A stretch of 64,000 bases of DNA from Bacillus sp. V2I10 (GCF_030817055.1 NZ_JAUSYV010000001.1:2752001-2816000), one strand, 5' to 3'. Positions 44,190 through 53,934 are shown, numbered from the stretch's first letter. Translations and numbers: made by a program. The notes: generated by a model not told the origin, from the letters alone.

Positions 44190-45341
44190 ATTAAGAAAAA
44201 AATATATTTATCTGCTCCACATATGAGCGGTAAAGAAATAAAATATATTAATGAAGCATTTGAAACAAATTGGATTGCGCCATTAGGTCCCAATATTGAT
44301 GCTTTTGAAAAAGAAATAGCAAGTTATGTAGGAGTCAGTGAAGCTGTTGCCGTAAGTTCAGGTACTGCAGCAATTCATTTGGCTCTTTCTTTATTAGATG
44401 TGCAAAAAGGGGATGAGGTATTTTGCTCCACATTAACCTTTGTTGCAAGTGCTAATCCAATTCTTTACCAGGGGGGAATACCGGTTTTCATAGATTCTGA
44501 ACCTGAAACTTGGAACATGTCTCCTCAAGCACTTGAAAGGGCATTAATATCAGCTTCATTAAATGGAAAGCTGCCCAAAGCACTGGTATTGGTAAATCTT
44601 TATGGACAATGTGCAAAAATGGAAGAAATTATTGCATTATGTAACCAATATGATGTACCAATAATTGAAGATGCAGCAGAATCTCTTGGGTCTTTTTATA
44701 AAGGGAAAGCCAGCGGATCATTTGGGAAATTCGGCATTTTTTCGTTCAACGGAAACAAAATTATTACGACTTCAGGTGGTGGAATGCTTGTTTCTGATGA
44801 TGTGGATGCAATAAGAAAAGCAAGATTTTTGGCAACACAAGCTAAAGATCCTGCCCCACATTACGAACATAGCTCAATTGGATACAACTATCGTATGAGC
44901 AATATCCTTGCTGGGATCGGTAGAGGACAATTAGAGGTTTTGGAAGAAAGAGTTCATGCAAGAAGGACTTTGTATGACAGGTACCAAAAAGAATTGGGTT
45001 CAATACCAGGAATTGAATTTATGCCAGAATTAAAACACACGAAATCGAACCGATGGCTCACCGCTTTTACTATTAAAGGAAATAAAACGTCTGATTCAGT
45101 TCAATCTATTTTAAATTTACTTGCAGAAGAGAATATTGAGGCTCGTAATGTGTGGAAACCACTTCATCTACAGCCTCTTTTTAATGAAAATAAATACTTT
45201 CCTCATGATGAAGATGTAAGCATTTCTGATCTTTTGTTTAAGAATGGCGTTTGTTTGCCATCAGGATCGAATATGTCTGAAGAAGAAAAAGAGAGAGTTA
45301 TTTCCTGTGTGAAAACAGCAATGATGGAGATTTCAGTATGA
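44190..45341 (+). CDS. epsN: Sugar aminotransferase (DegT/DnrJ/EryC1 family), likely ATT start
   Basis: A PLP aminotransferase of about 383 residues that strongly resembles B. subtilis EpsN: KKIYLSAPHMSGKEIKYINE, WIAPLGPNIDAFEKEI, AVSSGTAAIHLALSLLD, FSFNGNKIITTSGGGML (Schiff-base Lys). It converts the 4-keto sugar from EpsC to a 4-amino sugar. The strong site AAGGAGGGG (44175-44183) is placed for initiation at the ATT codon at 44190, which gives the N-terminus KKKIYLS matching the family. The only upstream in-frame ATG (44151) has no ribosome site and adds 13 residues foreign to the family. Confidence 0.92.
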   Translation: MKKKIYLSAPHMSGKEIKYINEAFETNWIAPLGPNIDAFEKEIASYVGVSEAVAVSSGTAAIHLALSLLDVQKGDEVFCSTLTFVASANPILYQGGIPVFIDSEPETWNMSPQALERALISASLNGKLPKALVLVNLYGQCAKMEEIIALCNQYDVPIIEDAAESLGSFYKGKASGSFGKFGIFSFNGNKIITTSGGGMLVSDDVDAIRKARFLATQAKDPAPHYEHSSIGYNYRMSNILAGIGRGQLEVLEERVHARRTLYDRYQKELGSIPGIEFMPELKHTKSNRWLTAFTIKGNKTSDSVQSILNLLAEENIEARNVWKPLHLQPLFNENKYFPHDEDVSISDLLFKNGVCLPSGSNMSEEEKERVISCVKTAMMEISV

Positions 45342-46078
45342 AAAAAAAACATAGGATTCCCAAAGTTATTCACTTCTGTTGGTTTGGTGGAAATGAGAAG
45401 CCAGAAATTATAAAGAAGTGTTTAAAAAGCTGGAACGAAAATCTCTCTGACTATGAGTTTAAAGAATGGAATGAAGAAAATTTTGATATGAATAGTAATC
45501 CTTTTGTTCAACAGGCATATGAAGCAAAAAAGTTTGCCTTTGTTAGTGATTTTGTAAGAGTATATGCTTTGTATCATTACGGAGGGATCTACTTAGACAC
45601 TGATGTAGAGGTTTTTAAATCATTTGATGACCTACTACATCATGATTCATTTTGGGGATTTGAACAAGAGAATTTTATCGCTACTAGTACAATAGGTGCT
45701 GCAAAGGGTAATCAGTTAATTAAAATTTTCTTGGATGCATATAGAGATAAAAATTTTAAAAATAATGATGGAACTTTCGATGAACTCACAAACGTTGCTA
45801 TTGTTTCTAGGATACTAGAAGAAAGGTCCTTAAAATTGAATGGAGAATATCAAGAGATAGAAAATTTAGGTGTGTTTTACCCTCAAACTTATTTTTCTCC
45901 ATTTGATTATATAAATTATAGAAGGTTTGTTACTGAAAACACTTATGCAATACATCATTTTCATAAAAGCTGGTTATCGCCCACTTCAAGAATGAAAAGC
46001 AACATAAAAAAAGTAGCAGCGAATGTGATAGGCGGAAAAAATATTGCGAAAATCAGAAAAATAATTTCTCAGGTATAG
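45338..46078 (+). CDS. Glycosyltransferase family 32 (OCH1-like)
   Basis: A 246-residue transferase of the GT32 type: RIPKVIHFCWFGGNEKPEII at the N-terminus, the DxD-containing YALYHYGGIYLDTDVEVFK, and FWGFEQENFIATSTIGA. GT32 enzymes add mannose, galactose or GalNAc with retention and need metal. The ATG overlaps the epsN stop by four bases. Confidence 0.88.
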   Translation: MKKKHRIPKVIHFCWFGGNEKPEIIKKCLKSWNENLSDYEFKEWNEENFDMNSNPFVQQAYEAKKFAFVSDFVRVYALYHYGGIYLDTDVEVFKSFDDLLHHDSFWGFEQENFIATSTIGAAKGNQLIKIFLDAYRDKNFKNNDGTFDELTNVAIVSRILEERSLKLNGEYQEIENLGVFYPQTYFSPFDYINYRRFVTENTYAIHHFHKSWLSPTSRMKSNIKKVAANVIGGKNIAKIRKIISQV

Positions 46079-46087
46079 GTGGCAGAA

Positions 46088-47278
46088 ATGAAAAAGATAT
46101 TAGTAGCCTCATACGATATGGAAGTAGGGGGTGTAGAAAGAAGTCTTGTAGCTTTGCTAAATAATTTCAATTACGAAAAATATTCAGTTGATTTAATGTT
46201 ATATAGGCACCAAGGAGACTTTTTAAATTTAGTTCATAATAAAGTTAATTTATTAGATGAAGTTAAGCAATACTCTTCATTCAGAAAATCAATCGGTCAA
46301 ACTATAAAAGATAAACAGTTTGGAATAGCAATATCAAGACTATTATCTAAGGTAAATTCAAATTTCTTAGGAAAACTCAAAAAAATTAAAGAGCCAGGCT
46401 ATTATCAAATGCAGCTAATGTGGTTATATGCTTTACCTTTTTTACCAAAAGAAGAAAAAGAATATGATGTTGCAATCAGTTATTTGTGGCCTCATTATTA
46501 TGTATCAGAAAAGGTGAAGGCAAAAAAGAAAATAGCTTGGATTCATACGGATTATTCTACAGTAGAAACAAATATTTCTGTTGATTTAAAGTTGTGGAGG
46601 AAATTTGATCACATTATTGCAGTTTCTGAGGCTTGTAAACATGCATTTCTTACTAAATATAGTAGTTTGAAAGATAAAGTAGTTGTCATAGAAAATATTA
46701 CATCTCCAGATTTCATAAGAAAAATGGCAATCGAACCAGTTAACAACCCCATGTTGAAAGACAATAGGTTTAAAATTGTAACTGTAGCAAGATTTTCTCA
46801 CGCAAAAGGAATTGATTATGCTGTAAAAGCATTAAAGATCATGAAAGAAAAGGGTTACAATGATATTTCTTGGTATGTTGTAGGGTACGGAGGAGATGAA
46901 TCTTTAATTGAGGATTTGATTAAAGAATTTAAACTTGAAGATAGTTTTATCTTGCTTGGAAAAAAATCCAATCCTTATCCATATATTAGGGTGGCTGACT
47001 TATATGTTCAACCATCTAGATATGAAGGAAAAGCCGTAACAGTAGGAGAAGCTCAAATACTTAATAAACCTGTTGTAATTACAAATTATTCAACTGCACC
47101 AAGTCAAGTAAAAGATGGAATTGATGGGTACATTACCGATTTATCTATCAACGGCATTGTAGATGGAATAGAAAAATTATACAAAGATGAAAATCTCAGA
47201 GAAAGTTTGATGAGGAACTGTCAAAATACGAATTATTATAATCAGTTTGAATTAAACAAATTATATAAATTTTTTTAA
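46088..47278 (+). CDS. Glycosyltransferase family 4 protein
   Basis: A 396-residue GT4 transferase. The start ILVASYDMEVGGVERSLVAL is a GT4 acceptor-side pattern; later KIAWIHTDYS, IIAVSEACKHAFL, KIVTVARFSHAKGIDYAVKA and the PSRYEGKAVTVGEAQILNKP nucleotide-sugar motif. ATG at 46088 follows AGGTGG; a GTG at 46079 is less likely. AT-rich. Confidence 0.87.
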   Translation: MKKILVASYDMEVGGVERSLVALLNNFNYEKYSVDLMLYRHQGDFLNLVHNKVNLLDEVKQYSSFRKSIGQTIKDKQFGIAISRLLSKVNSNFLGKLKKIKEPGYYQMQLMWLYALPFLPKEEKEYDVAISYLWPHYYVSEKVKAKKKIAWIHTDYSTVETNISVDLKLWRKFDHIIAVSEACKHAFLTKYSSLKDKVVVIENITSPDFIRKMAIEPVNNPMLKDNRFKIVTVARFSHAKGIDYAVKALKIMKEKGYNDISWYVVGYGGDESLIEDLIKEFKLEDSFILLGKKSNPYPYIRVADLYVQPSRYEGKAVTVGEAQILNKPVVITNYSTAPSQVKDGIDGYITDLSINGIVDGIEKLYKDENLRESLMRNCQNTNYYNQFELNKLYKFF

Positions 47279-47328
47279 AATAGATAATAATATTTGAAAT
47301 AGAAAAATAGAAAAGAGGTTTAGATTTA

Positions 47329-48291
47329 ATGGATAATATTCTTTTGTTAGATACTTCAGTTGGATCATTAAACAAAGGTGATGACATCATTATGAAGTGT
47401 GTAAAAAAGCAATTAGCAGTTAAAACAAAAAATTCATATGTTTTAACTTTACCTACTCACACTTCTCCTTTTCATTGGTATCAAGTTGCAAGAAATTCTT
47501 ACAGAGTTCAGGTATATAGTAATTCAAAATATAAATTTGTGGGTGGTTCCAATTTGTTAACGATGGATATGCTTACTCATTTTCCTCAGTGGAATATAAA
47601 TATCTTTAATTCTAAACCATTGAAAGGAAGTATATTGGTAGGTGTAGGTGCAGGTAAAGGTACGAAGATAAGCGGATATACAAAAATGTTATATAGAAAA
47701 ATATTGTCACATGAGTATGTTCATAGTGTAAGAGATGAAAGAACTAAGAAAATTTTGGAGGATATTGGTTTTAAAGCCTTAAATACAGGATGTGCTACTT
47801 TATGGTCACTGACTCCAGAGCTATGTAATGAAATTCCAAAAACAAAATCAGATTCAGTAATTTTTACTCTTACGCATCATTCTCAAGACACTATAAATGA
47901 TCAATTATTAATAGATACTCTGAATCGAAATTACAAAGATATTTATTTTTGGATTCAAGATATAAAAGATCTTGATTATTTAAATTCTTTAAAAAATATT
48001 AAAAAAGTAAAAATAGTGCCTCCTACTATTGAAGATTATGAGAATGTTCTTAGCAAAGATGTCGATTATATTGGTACTCGATTACATGGTGGTATATTTG
48101 CAATGCGGCATAAAAAAAGATCGATAATAATTTCAATCGATGAAAGAGCTAGTGGAATGAGTGAAAGCTATAATCTAAATATATTAGATAGAAAAGACCT
48201 TACTAACCTTGAAACAATGATTAATTCTGAAATAAAAACAAATGTAAATGTTAATTTTGATGTAGTAAATGAATGGCTAAATCAATTTTAA
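47329..48291 (+). CDS. Polysaccharide pyruvyl transferase family protein
   Basis: A 320-residue member of the CsaB/WcaK/EpsO type. Visible: LLDTSVGSLNKGDDIIMKCV, LVGVGAGKGTKISGYTKM, SVRDERTKKILEDIGFKALN and the C-terminal TRLHGGIFAMRHKKRSIII. These enzymes put ketal-linked pyruvate on sugars, giving the polymer negative charge. Here it may charge the EPS for calcium or surface binding. Confidence 0.87.
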   Translation: MDNILLLDTSVGSLNKGDDIIMKCVKKQLAVKTKNSYVLTLPTHTSPFHWYQVARNSYRVQVYSNSKYKFVGGSNLLTMDMLTHFPQWNINIFNSKPLKGSILVGVGAGKGTKISGYTKMLYRKILSHEYVHSVRDERTKKILEDIGFKALNTGCATLWSLTPELCNEIPKTKSDSVIFTLTHHSQDTINDQLLIDTLNRNYKDIYFWIQDIKDLDYLNSLKNIKKVKIVPPTIEDYENVLSKDVDYIGTRLHGGIFAMRHKKRSIIISIDERASGMSESYNLNILDRKDLTNLETMINSEIKTNVNVNFDVVNEWLNQF

Positions 48292-48322
48292 ATCTAAAAA
48301 TAACACTAAAATGGAGGATAAA

Positions 48323-49582
48323 ATGAACGAAATAATTCTCGATAAAATAGAAATCAAAAATAACAGAGTAGATTATTTTTTTAGTGTTAATGGAAGAATG
48401 CAAAAGTATTTTAAAAAAGAAAATCATATGTTTCTTGAATATAATTATGATATTAAAGATATTCCCAAAAGCGTTTTAACTATTCCTTTTATTTCAAATG
48501 TAATTCCTCTAGTATGGATTTCAGATGCAAGAATATTAATTGATGAATTAGATAGAAACTTTTTTGAGTGTCTTAAGAATATTAAGCATGCATATCAAAA
48601 TATGTTTCCTAATATTGAGTTTAAAGGCTCGTTAGTAGTAAATGAAGTTGTTACTAATACGTATATACCTGAAAGAGAATCAGCATCTTTGTTTAGTGGA
48701 GGGCTTGATGCACTTACTACTTTTATCAGAATTAAAGATAAAAACCCCATATTAATTACGGAGTATGGATGGCATGAGAATAACGTACAATTTAGTAAAG
48801 TTTGGGAAGCTGATAAGAATAACGCAATCCAATTTGGAGAAAATTATGGATTAGATAATATACTAGTTCAATCAAATTATGGGACATTTATTATGGGGCA
48901 AGAAATTAATAGGGATTTCAGCAAAAAGTTGGGAGATTCTTGGTGGCATGGACTGCATCATGGTTTAGCTATCATTTCAGCAGCAATCCCTATTGCATTT
49001 ATGCTAAAGATTAAATGTATATATATTGCAAGTTCTAACTCTCCACAATATAAAGTAACATGTGCATCTGATCCTACTGTAGACAATGAAATTCGGTATG
49101 CATCTGGAATGGTATTTCATGATGGATATGAGCTGACTAGGCAAGATAAGGTAAAAGTGGTAGTTGATTATTATTCAGATAAAAAAGAGATTGCTAATAT
49201 TAGAGTTTGTTTTAAAAATGAAGAAAACTGCTGTAAATGCGAGAAATGTCTTAGAACTATTTTGGGCATTATTGCGGAAGGGAAAAATCCTAATGATTTC
49301 GGATTTAGTATCCAAAATAACACATCTGAAAGTATTAAAACAAGCTTGAATTATGAGGTTAAATTTTTTACAAATACATTTATTAATATTTATTGGGTAA
49401 ACATTCAAAATAGAATGAAAGAAAATTACGATAATGTACTATATAGGGATTTGCTGGAATGGTTTTTAGATTATGACTTTGTAACTGAGCGTAAAAAAAC
49501 ATTGTTGAAATATAGAACAGAAAACTTTTTTCCAATTTTGAAACGGAAAATTTCCCAAAAAGTAAATAGATTATTTGCATAA
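48323..49582 (+). CDS. PP-loop ATPase-like protein with cysteine cluster, unknown function
   Basis: About 419 residues. A PP-loop signature, SLFSGGLDALTTFIRIKDKN, lies near residue 124, as in ATP pyrophosphatases that adenylate a substrate. A C-x-C-x2-C arrangement, ENCCKCEKCLRTILG, near residue 305 looks like the zinc site of QueC. The rest (WWHGLHHGLAIISAAIPIAF, the SNSPQYKVTCASDPT segment) is conserved in style but not assigned. ATG at 48323 follows GGAGG; an ATG at 48311 contains that site. In an eps operon it may add nitrogen or sulfur to a sugar; I cannot say more. Confidence 0.75.
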   Translation: MNEIILDKIEIKNNRVDYFFSVNGRMQKYFKKENHMFLEYNYDIKDIPKSVLTIPFISNVIPLVWISDARILIDELDRNFFECLKNIKHAYQNMFPNIEFKGSLVVNEVVTNTYIPERESASLFSGGLDALTTFIRIKDKNPILITEYGWHENNVQFSKVWEADKNNAIQFGENYGLDNILVQSNYGTFIMGQEINRDFSKKLGDSWWHGLHHGLAIISAAIPIAFMLKIKCIYIASSNSPQYKVTCASDPTVDNEIRYASGMVFHDGYELTRQDKVKVVVDYYSDKKEIANIRVCFKNEENCCKCEKCLRTILGIIAEGKNPNDFGFSIQNNTSESIKTSLNYEVKFFTNTFINIYWVNIQNRMKENYDNVLYRDLLEWFLDYDFVTERKKTLLKYRTENFFPILKRKISQKVNRLFA

Positions 49583-49609
49583 AAATATGTCTAAATTGAA
49601 GGTAATTTT

Positions 49610-51151
49610 ATGAGAGTACAAAATTCGTTAAAAAATATATTTTTCGGTTTATCAGGACAATTCATTAGTATGATTATGGGTTTTATTGTAAGAACTGTAT
49701 TCATTTATACATTAGGTATTGAATACTTAGGTATTGAGGGACTTTTTACGAGTATATTAATCATGTTATCTCTAGCTAATTTAGGTTTCGATACAGCTAT
49801 GATCTATAGCCTTTATAAACCAATTGCTGAAGAAGATAAATACAAAATACAAGCTTTGATGAATTTATATAAAAAAGCATATAGGATTATTGCAATCGTC
49901 GTATTAATAATTGGATTATCTTTAATACCATTTCTTCCATATATTACTGATGGTGCTACAACTATTAGTAATATCAACATTATTTATATTTTGTTTTTAC
50001 TTAACTCCGTTTCATCTTATTATTTTGTATATAAACATTCTATTATTATTGCAGATCAGCGAAATCATATCATTTCTAAAATCCACAGTATGTTTATTTT
50101 TATTTCTAACTTGATTCAAATAACATTATTATTAATTGGATTAAACTATATCTTAATTCTCTCAACTCAAATCATATGTAGAATAGTGGAAAATGGATAT
50201 ATTGCTCATAAAGCAAATTTACTATATCCATATTTAAAAGGAAAAAACAATGCTACATTAACTTGTAATGAAAAAAAAATGTTTTTTGAAAATTTATATG
50301 CACTACTACTATATAAAATAAGTGGTGTAGTTATAAATGGAACTGATAACCTAATTATTTCAATGTTTGTTGGAATTGCAGCAGTTGGAATTTATTCTAA
50401 TTATTTTTTAATTATTGCAACGTTAACTACTTTTTTGAGTTATTTATTTTATTCTATTACAGCTAGTATTGGAAATTTAATTGTGCAGGAAGATGATGAG
50501 AAAAAATATTTTATATTCCGCGTCTTGAATTTTGCGAATTTTTGGATTTATGGTTTTTGCGCTGTTTGTCTTTGGAATATAATTAATCCTTTTATAACGT
50601 TATGGCTAGGAGAAAATTACCTGTTTGATAAATTTATAGTATTTGCAATAATAGTAAATTTTTATACTGCTGGTATGCAAGATGCTGCTACTGCATTTAG
50701 GGATGCATCGGGTTTATTTAAAAAAGGAAAATATAGACCTATTATTGCTGCCGTAATAAATATTGTCGCTTCTATAATATTAGCAAAAGTAATAGGTATA
50801 GCAGGAGTTTTTTTAGGAACAGTTTTTAGTAGGATTTGTACATATTTTTGGTATGATCCTTATATTATTTTTAAATTCGTATTTAAAAAATCAGTTAAAA
50901 CATATTTTATAAGATACACATGTTATTCTTTGCTAGTTGTCATTTGTATAGCATTAATTGAGGGTCTTACCATTTTGATTTATCCTGAACCAATTAATAT
51001 CATTATTATTAGGGGATTGTGTTCTTTAATAATTCCTAATATCTTATTTTTAATGTTGTTTAAAAAGACAGATGAGTTTAAATATTTATTCAATATTTTA
51101 AGAACACTTATTCTAAGGTTTAAATACTGGCAATTAGCTAGAGATGTCTAG
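49610..51151 (+). CDS. Wzx-type flippase of the eps operon
   Basis: A 513-residue membrane protein of the MOP exporter superfamily with about fourteen hydrophobic segments: SLKNIFFGLSGQFISMIMGF, YTLGIEYLGIEGLFTSILIM and ISGVVINGTDNLIISMFVG are characteristic of polysaccharide flippases. It moves the undecaprenyl-linked repeat unit across the membrane for EpsG. It is the last gene of the operon and one of the most AT-rich. Confidence 0.9.
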   Translation: MRVQNSLKNIFFGLSGQFISMIMGFIVRTVFIYTLGIEYLGIEGLFTSILIMLSLANLGFDTAMIYSLYKPIAEEDKYKIQALMNLYKKAYRIIAIVVLIIGLSLIPFLPYITDGATTISNINIIYILFLLNSVSSYYFVYKHSIIIADQRNHIISKIHSMFIFISNLIQITLLLIGLNYILILSTQIICRIVENGYIAHKANLLYPYLKGKNNATLTCNEKKMFFENLYALLLYKISGVVINGTDNLIISMFVGIAAVGIYSNYFLIIATLTTFLSYLFYSITASIGNLIVQEDDEKKYFIFRVLNFANFWIYGFCAVCLWNIINPFITLWLGENYLFDKFIVFAIIVNFYTAGMQDAATAFRDASGLFKKGKYRPIIAAVINIVASIILAKVIGIAGVFLGTVFSRICTYFWYDPYIIFKFVFKKSVKTYFIRYTCYSLLVVICIALIEGLTILIYPEPINIIIIRGLCSLIIPNILFLMLFKKTDEFKYLFNILRTLILRFKYWQLARDV

Positions 51152-51293
51152 GAGGAAAAAGTAATTAATTTATATTAATTAATAATATAGGTTTACTCAA
51201 AGCATTCATGTCTATTTGATGTTTGTAAATGCTGATGATGAGAGGCAAATTTGGTCTAAAAAAATTATAAAGTATTAAATGGTACCTGTATTT

Positions 51294-51337
51294 AAAAAAG
51301 AGAAAAGGGGTTAAACAAACCTCATTTTCTCTTTTTA
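51294..51337. terminator. Bidirectional terminator ending eps and the reverse beta-helix gene
   Basis: An approximately 18-bp stem with a single bulge (AAAAAGAGAAAA on the left, TTTTCTCTTTTT on the right, joined by GGGGTT and AACCTC) sits between two converging genes. The rest of the gap 51152-51293 has no recognised signal. Confidence 0.88.
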
Positions 51338-53755
51338 GTTATTAATAAAACCATAAGTTTTAAATATTGCTTTCTCATCAACATACTGCCAAGTAACAGT
51401 ACCATCAGCAGCTGTTCCAAATGTATGAGATGGAGCAGTTAGGCCACTCTTTCCAGCAACTATACATCTGTATACTTTATTATTTGCGTTAACTATTTCA
51501 TATAATGAGAAAACTGTGTTAGCTTTCCAGGATGAATTGTTGGCTAAACCAGCCTTAACACATACCCAACCTTCAAATGTTGATCCCATTAAATTAGTGT
51601 TCTCTAATTTTTGACCATATCTAAAGTATTTAGATGTTGGTTCTGCTGACATTTTGTAATAAGGGTCAATTACACTATTTATTATATTATGGTCAAGTAT
51701 CTCTTTACCGCTAAACTTGATTATTGCCTTTTTTAAAATATTATTCCTAATTATTGACTCAATATTATTAGATTCCATTATTTCCATACCTATTTGATTA
51801 AGATTTTTAGCAGAAATGATATTATTCTCTATTATTAAGTTGCCACTTGTGGAAGGTTGTATTTGTAGTATTGATCTTGGTAGAGTATCATCTATTACTT
51901 TAAAAATATTATTTTTAAGATATATATAATCTGTAATATTTACTATTCTTAAAATATGACCATTTTTTTTGTGTATAGTGCACCCTTTCATAACAAATGA
52001 CTTTAGATTATTTAGGTTAATCAGTGTATTATTGACATCATTACTGTGAATTTCACAGTTAATTAGTACTAGATCATCATTAATATTTGCAAACGTCCCT
52101 AAAAAATCAATGCCAATAAATGAACAGTTGGTATAGGTTCCTGCTAAAAGTGATGGGTTTTTAACATTTTTAAATGTATTATTTTCAAATATCCATCCTC
52201 CTTTAAAGGTAGTTGCTGCAGCATATGTCAAATAAAATACATCAAGTCCTTCAAATAAACAATTTGATATGATTTGAGGCTCATTTTTAAACTCTATCGT
52301 CCATTGAAGACTTGAAAAAGCATTTAATTTCTCATTATCATTGAAAAACCTACAAGCATCAATTTTAACTAAATAAGGAAAAGGGTTATCAATCACTAAT
52401 TTACAGTTATGAAAGAGATTATTGTATAAACTTATAGGTCTTGTACTGTAAGTTCCTAAAACGTTTATCTGAGTAGCAAAAAGGTTATTATTCTCAAAGG
52501 TAAGATCTCCAGATAGAATTACTTTGGCGTTATGCAAATTATTGTTCGTAATAATTACTTTATCCGCACCACCATTGATTGCTAATGAAGCTCCGCCACC
52601 AATTGTATATGAGATTTTGTTTTCTTTTATAAAGATTGATTTTCCGTTTACCACGACAACATCATAAAAGTGATTATCATGAAAATTATTTCTTTCTATA
52701 TATATATATTGATTTAAATCATATCCATCCTCGACATCAATCCCTGCTTGAGGAGGTGTTCCTCCAATATGATGAATTTGATTATCTCTTATATATATAT
52801 GTTTAGTACCACAAAGACTAATGCCTTGTCTTCTACAATGATGCAGATTACATTTTTCTATATAAGAGTGTTGAGGAAAAGAGGGTACTCTTACATTAAT
52901 TAAACAGTTACTGCTATTAGGGATTTGATTCTGATGTAACATAATTTTTGCATAGCTGGCTCCTAAAGGTACTTCTATTTCATCGAAGAATTGTACTTGT
53001 TTTCTTGAAGAAAGAAAGGTGTTATCTGTTCTATAAAATATTACATCGAAGTAATCACATAGAATACCTGAACCTAAAGCTCCATATCCATTTCCATACA
53101 ATCCAAAATAACCATATCTTTTTATAAGTGTCTGAGACAAATCAATCGTTAATTTAGATCTGATTTTATTAAGATCAGACGTTAGAGTTCCATTAGTTGT
53201 ACTGATACCGCCTTGCTCCCAGGAAGCGGCTAGATTGGTAGGTGTAGGAAATATTTGCCCAAATGTGCTATTTACAGTTATAGCATCTCCCGTACAATTA
53301 AAAATTTCAAGGTTGTCAACGGTTATGAACCTTGTATTATTTCCACCATCTGCTGATGGAGTAAAGCTGCCAATTTGAATGCCGTAACCACCTTCATGTG
53401 TTCCTCCAGATGAATAATCATGGGAATTTTTATCACCTTCAATCTTCCCATTGGTAATTCTTGAAAACTTTTGATTTCTTTTAAAGCTAATTATCGCATA
53501 ATTAGGTAAGTTGTTATCTCTTATTCTTAATGTTGACCCATTTAAATTTAGTGTCATATAGCTTTCTGGCTCTAGAGTTTTAGTTTCATCTATTAAGTAA
53601 ATTCCTTTTGGTAAAATGATTTCTTTAAAGTTATTTTTTGCTGCCCAAATGATTGCATTGTTGATTCCAATAGTTGTATTTGGAGCATCTGATCCATCAT
53701 TTTTAATTCCCCAACGGTCAAGTTCTACAAGATAGGATCCAGAATAGTTCGTCAT
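51335..53755 (-). CDS. Tail-spike-like right-handed beta-helix protein
   Basis: An 806-residue protein. The N-terminal DRWGIKNDGSDAPNTTIGIN is the entry motif of pectate-lyase-superfamily tail spikes and glycosidases; residues 90-650 show repeated Asn-rich turns of a right-handed beta-helix (FENNTFKNV, IFIKENKISYTIGGG, YIYIERNNFHDN). The C-terminal 65 residues (SWKANTVFSLYEIVNANNKV to WQYVDEKAIFKTYG) look like a small carbohydrate-binding repeat seen at phage tail-spike ends. No signal peptide or wall anchor is present. A polysaccharide-degrading role is plausible. The terminators at both sides make it a single-gene unit. Confidence 0.82.
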   Translation of the reverse strand: MTNYSGSYLVELDRWGIKNDGSDAPNTTIGINNAIIWAAKNNFKEIILPKGIYLIDETKTLEPESYMTLNLNGSTLRIRDNNLPNYAIISFKRNQKFSRITNGKIEGDKNSHDYSSGGTHEGGYGIQIGSFTPSADGGNNTRFITVDNLEIFNCTGDAITVNSTFGQIFPTPTNLAASWEQGGISTTNGTLTSDLNKIRSKLTIDLSQTLIKRYGYFGLYGNGYGALGSGILCDYFDVIFYRTDNTFLSSRKQVQFFDEIEVPLGASYAKIMLHQNQIPNSSNCLINVRVPSFPQHSYIEKCNLHHCRRQGISLCGTKHIYIRDNQIHHIGGTPPQAGIDVEDGYDLNQYIYIERNNFHDNHFYDVVVVNGKSIFIKENKISYTIGGGASLAINGGADKVIITNNNLHNAKVILSGDLTFENNNLFATQINVLGTYSTRPISLYNNLFHNCKLVIDNPFPYLVKIDACRFFNDNEKLNAFSSLQWTIEFKNEPQIISNCLFEGLDVFYLTYAAATTFKGGWIFENNTFKNVKNPSLLAGTYTNCSFIGIDFLGTFANINDDLVLINCEIHSNDVNNTLINLNNLKSFVMKGCTIHKKNGHILRIVNITDYIYLKNNIFKVIDDTLPRSILQIQPSTSGNLIIENNIISAKNLNQIGMEIMESNNIESIIRNNILKKAIIKFSGKEILDHNIINSVIDPYYKMSAEPTSKYFRYGQKLENTNLMGSTFEGWVCVKAGLANNSSWKANTVFSLYEIVNANNKVYRCIVAGKSGLTAPSHTFGTAADGTVTWQYVDEKAIFKTYGFINN

Positions 53756-53843
53756 AATAAATTATTTCCCTCTCACTTATATTTAGTTTTCATTATATTA
53801 AATTCTAAGTAGAGGTATTTTGATTGGACTAAAAGAAATTTGC

Positions 53844-53888
53844 TTGACATTAAAATAGTATAAACCCAATTCGTTCTTTATTAAGAAT
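53844..53888 (+). promoter_or_regulatory. Partial galE promoter and SinR-like box
   Basis: TTGACA lies at 53844-53849 as a consensus -35, but the expected -10 position (53867-53872) reads CCAATT, so the promoter is incomplete or aided. GTTCTTTATTAAGAAT (53873-53888) follows, a SinR-box inverted repeat with one mismatch. The reverse-strand beta-helix gene shares this interval and may respond as well. Confidence 0.55.
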
Positions 53889-53934
53889 TAATCTTGTTAA
53901 TATAATAAAAACATTTACTAGGAGGTAGAAACAT

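Noticed and set aside
51335..53755. Beta-helix gene as a sign of a prophage
   Set aside because: No integrase, terminase, capsid, lysis or att-like repeats in the neighbourhood.
53844..53872. A complete sigma-A promoter before galE
   Set aside because: The -35 is perfect but no acceptable -10 lies at 16-18 bp; TATAAA at 53859 is only 9 bp away.
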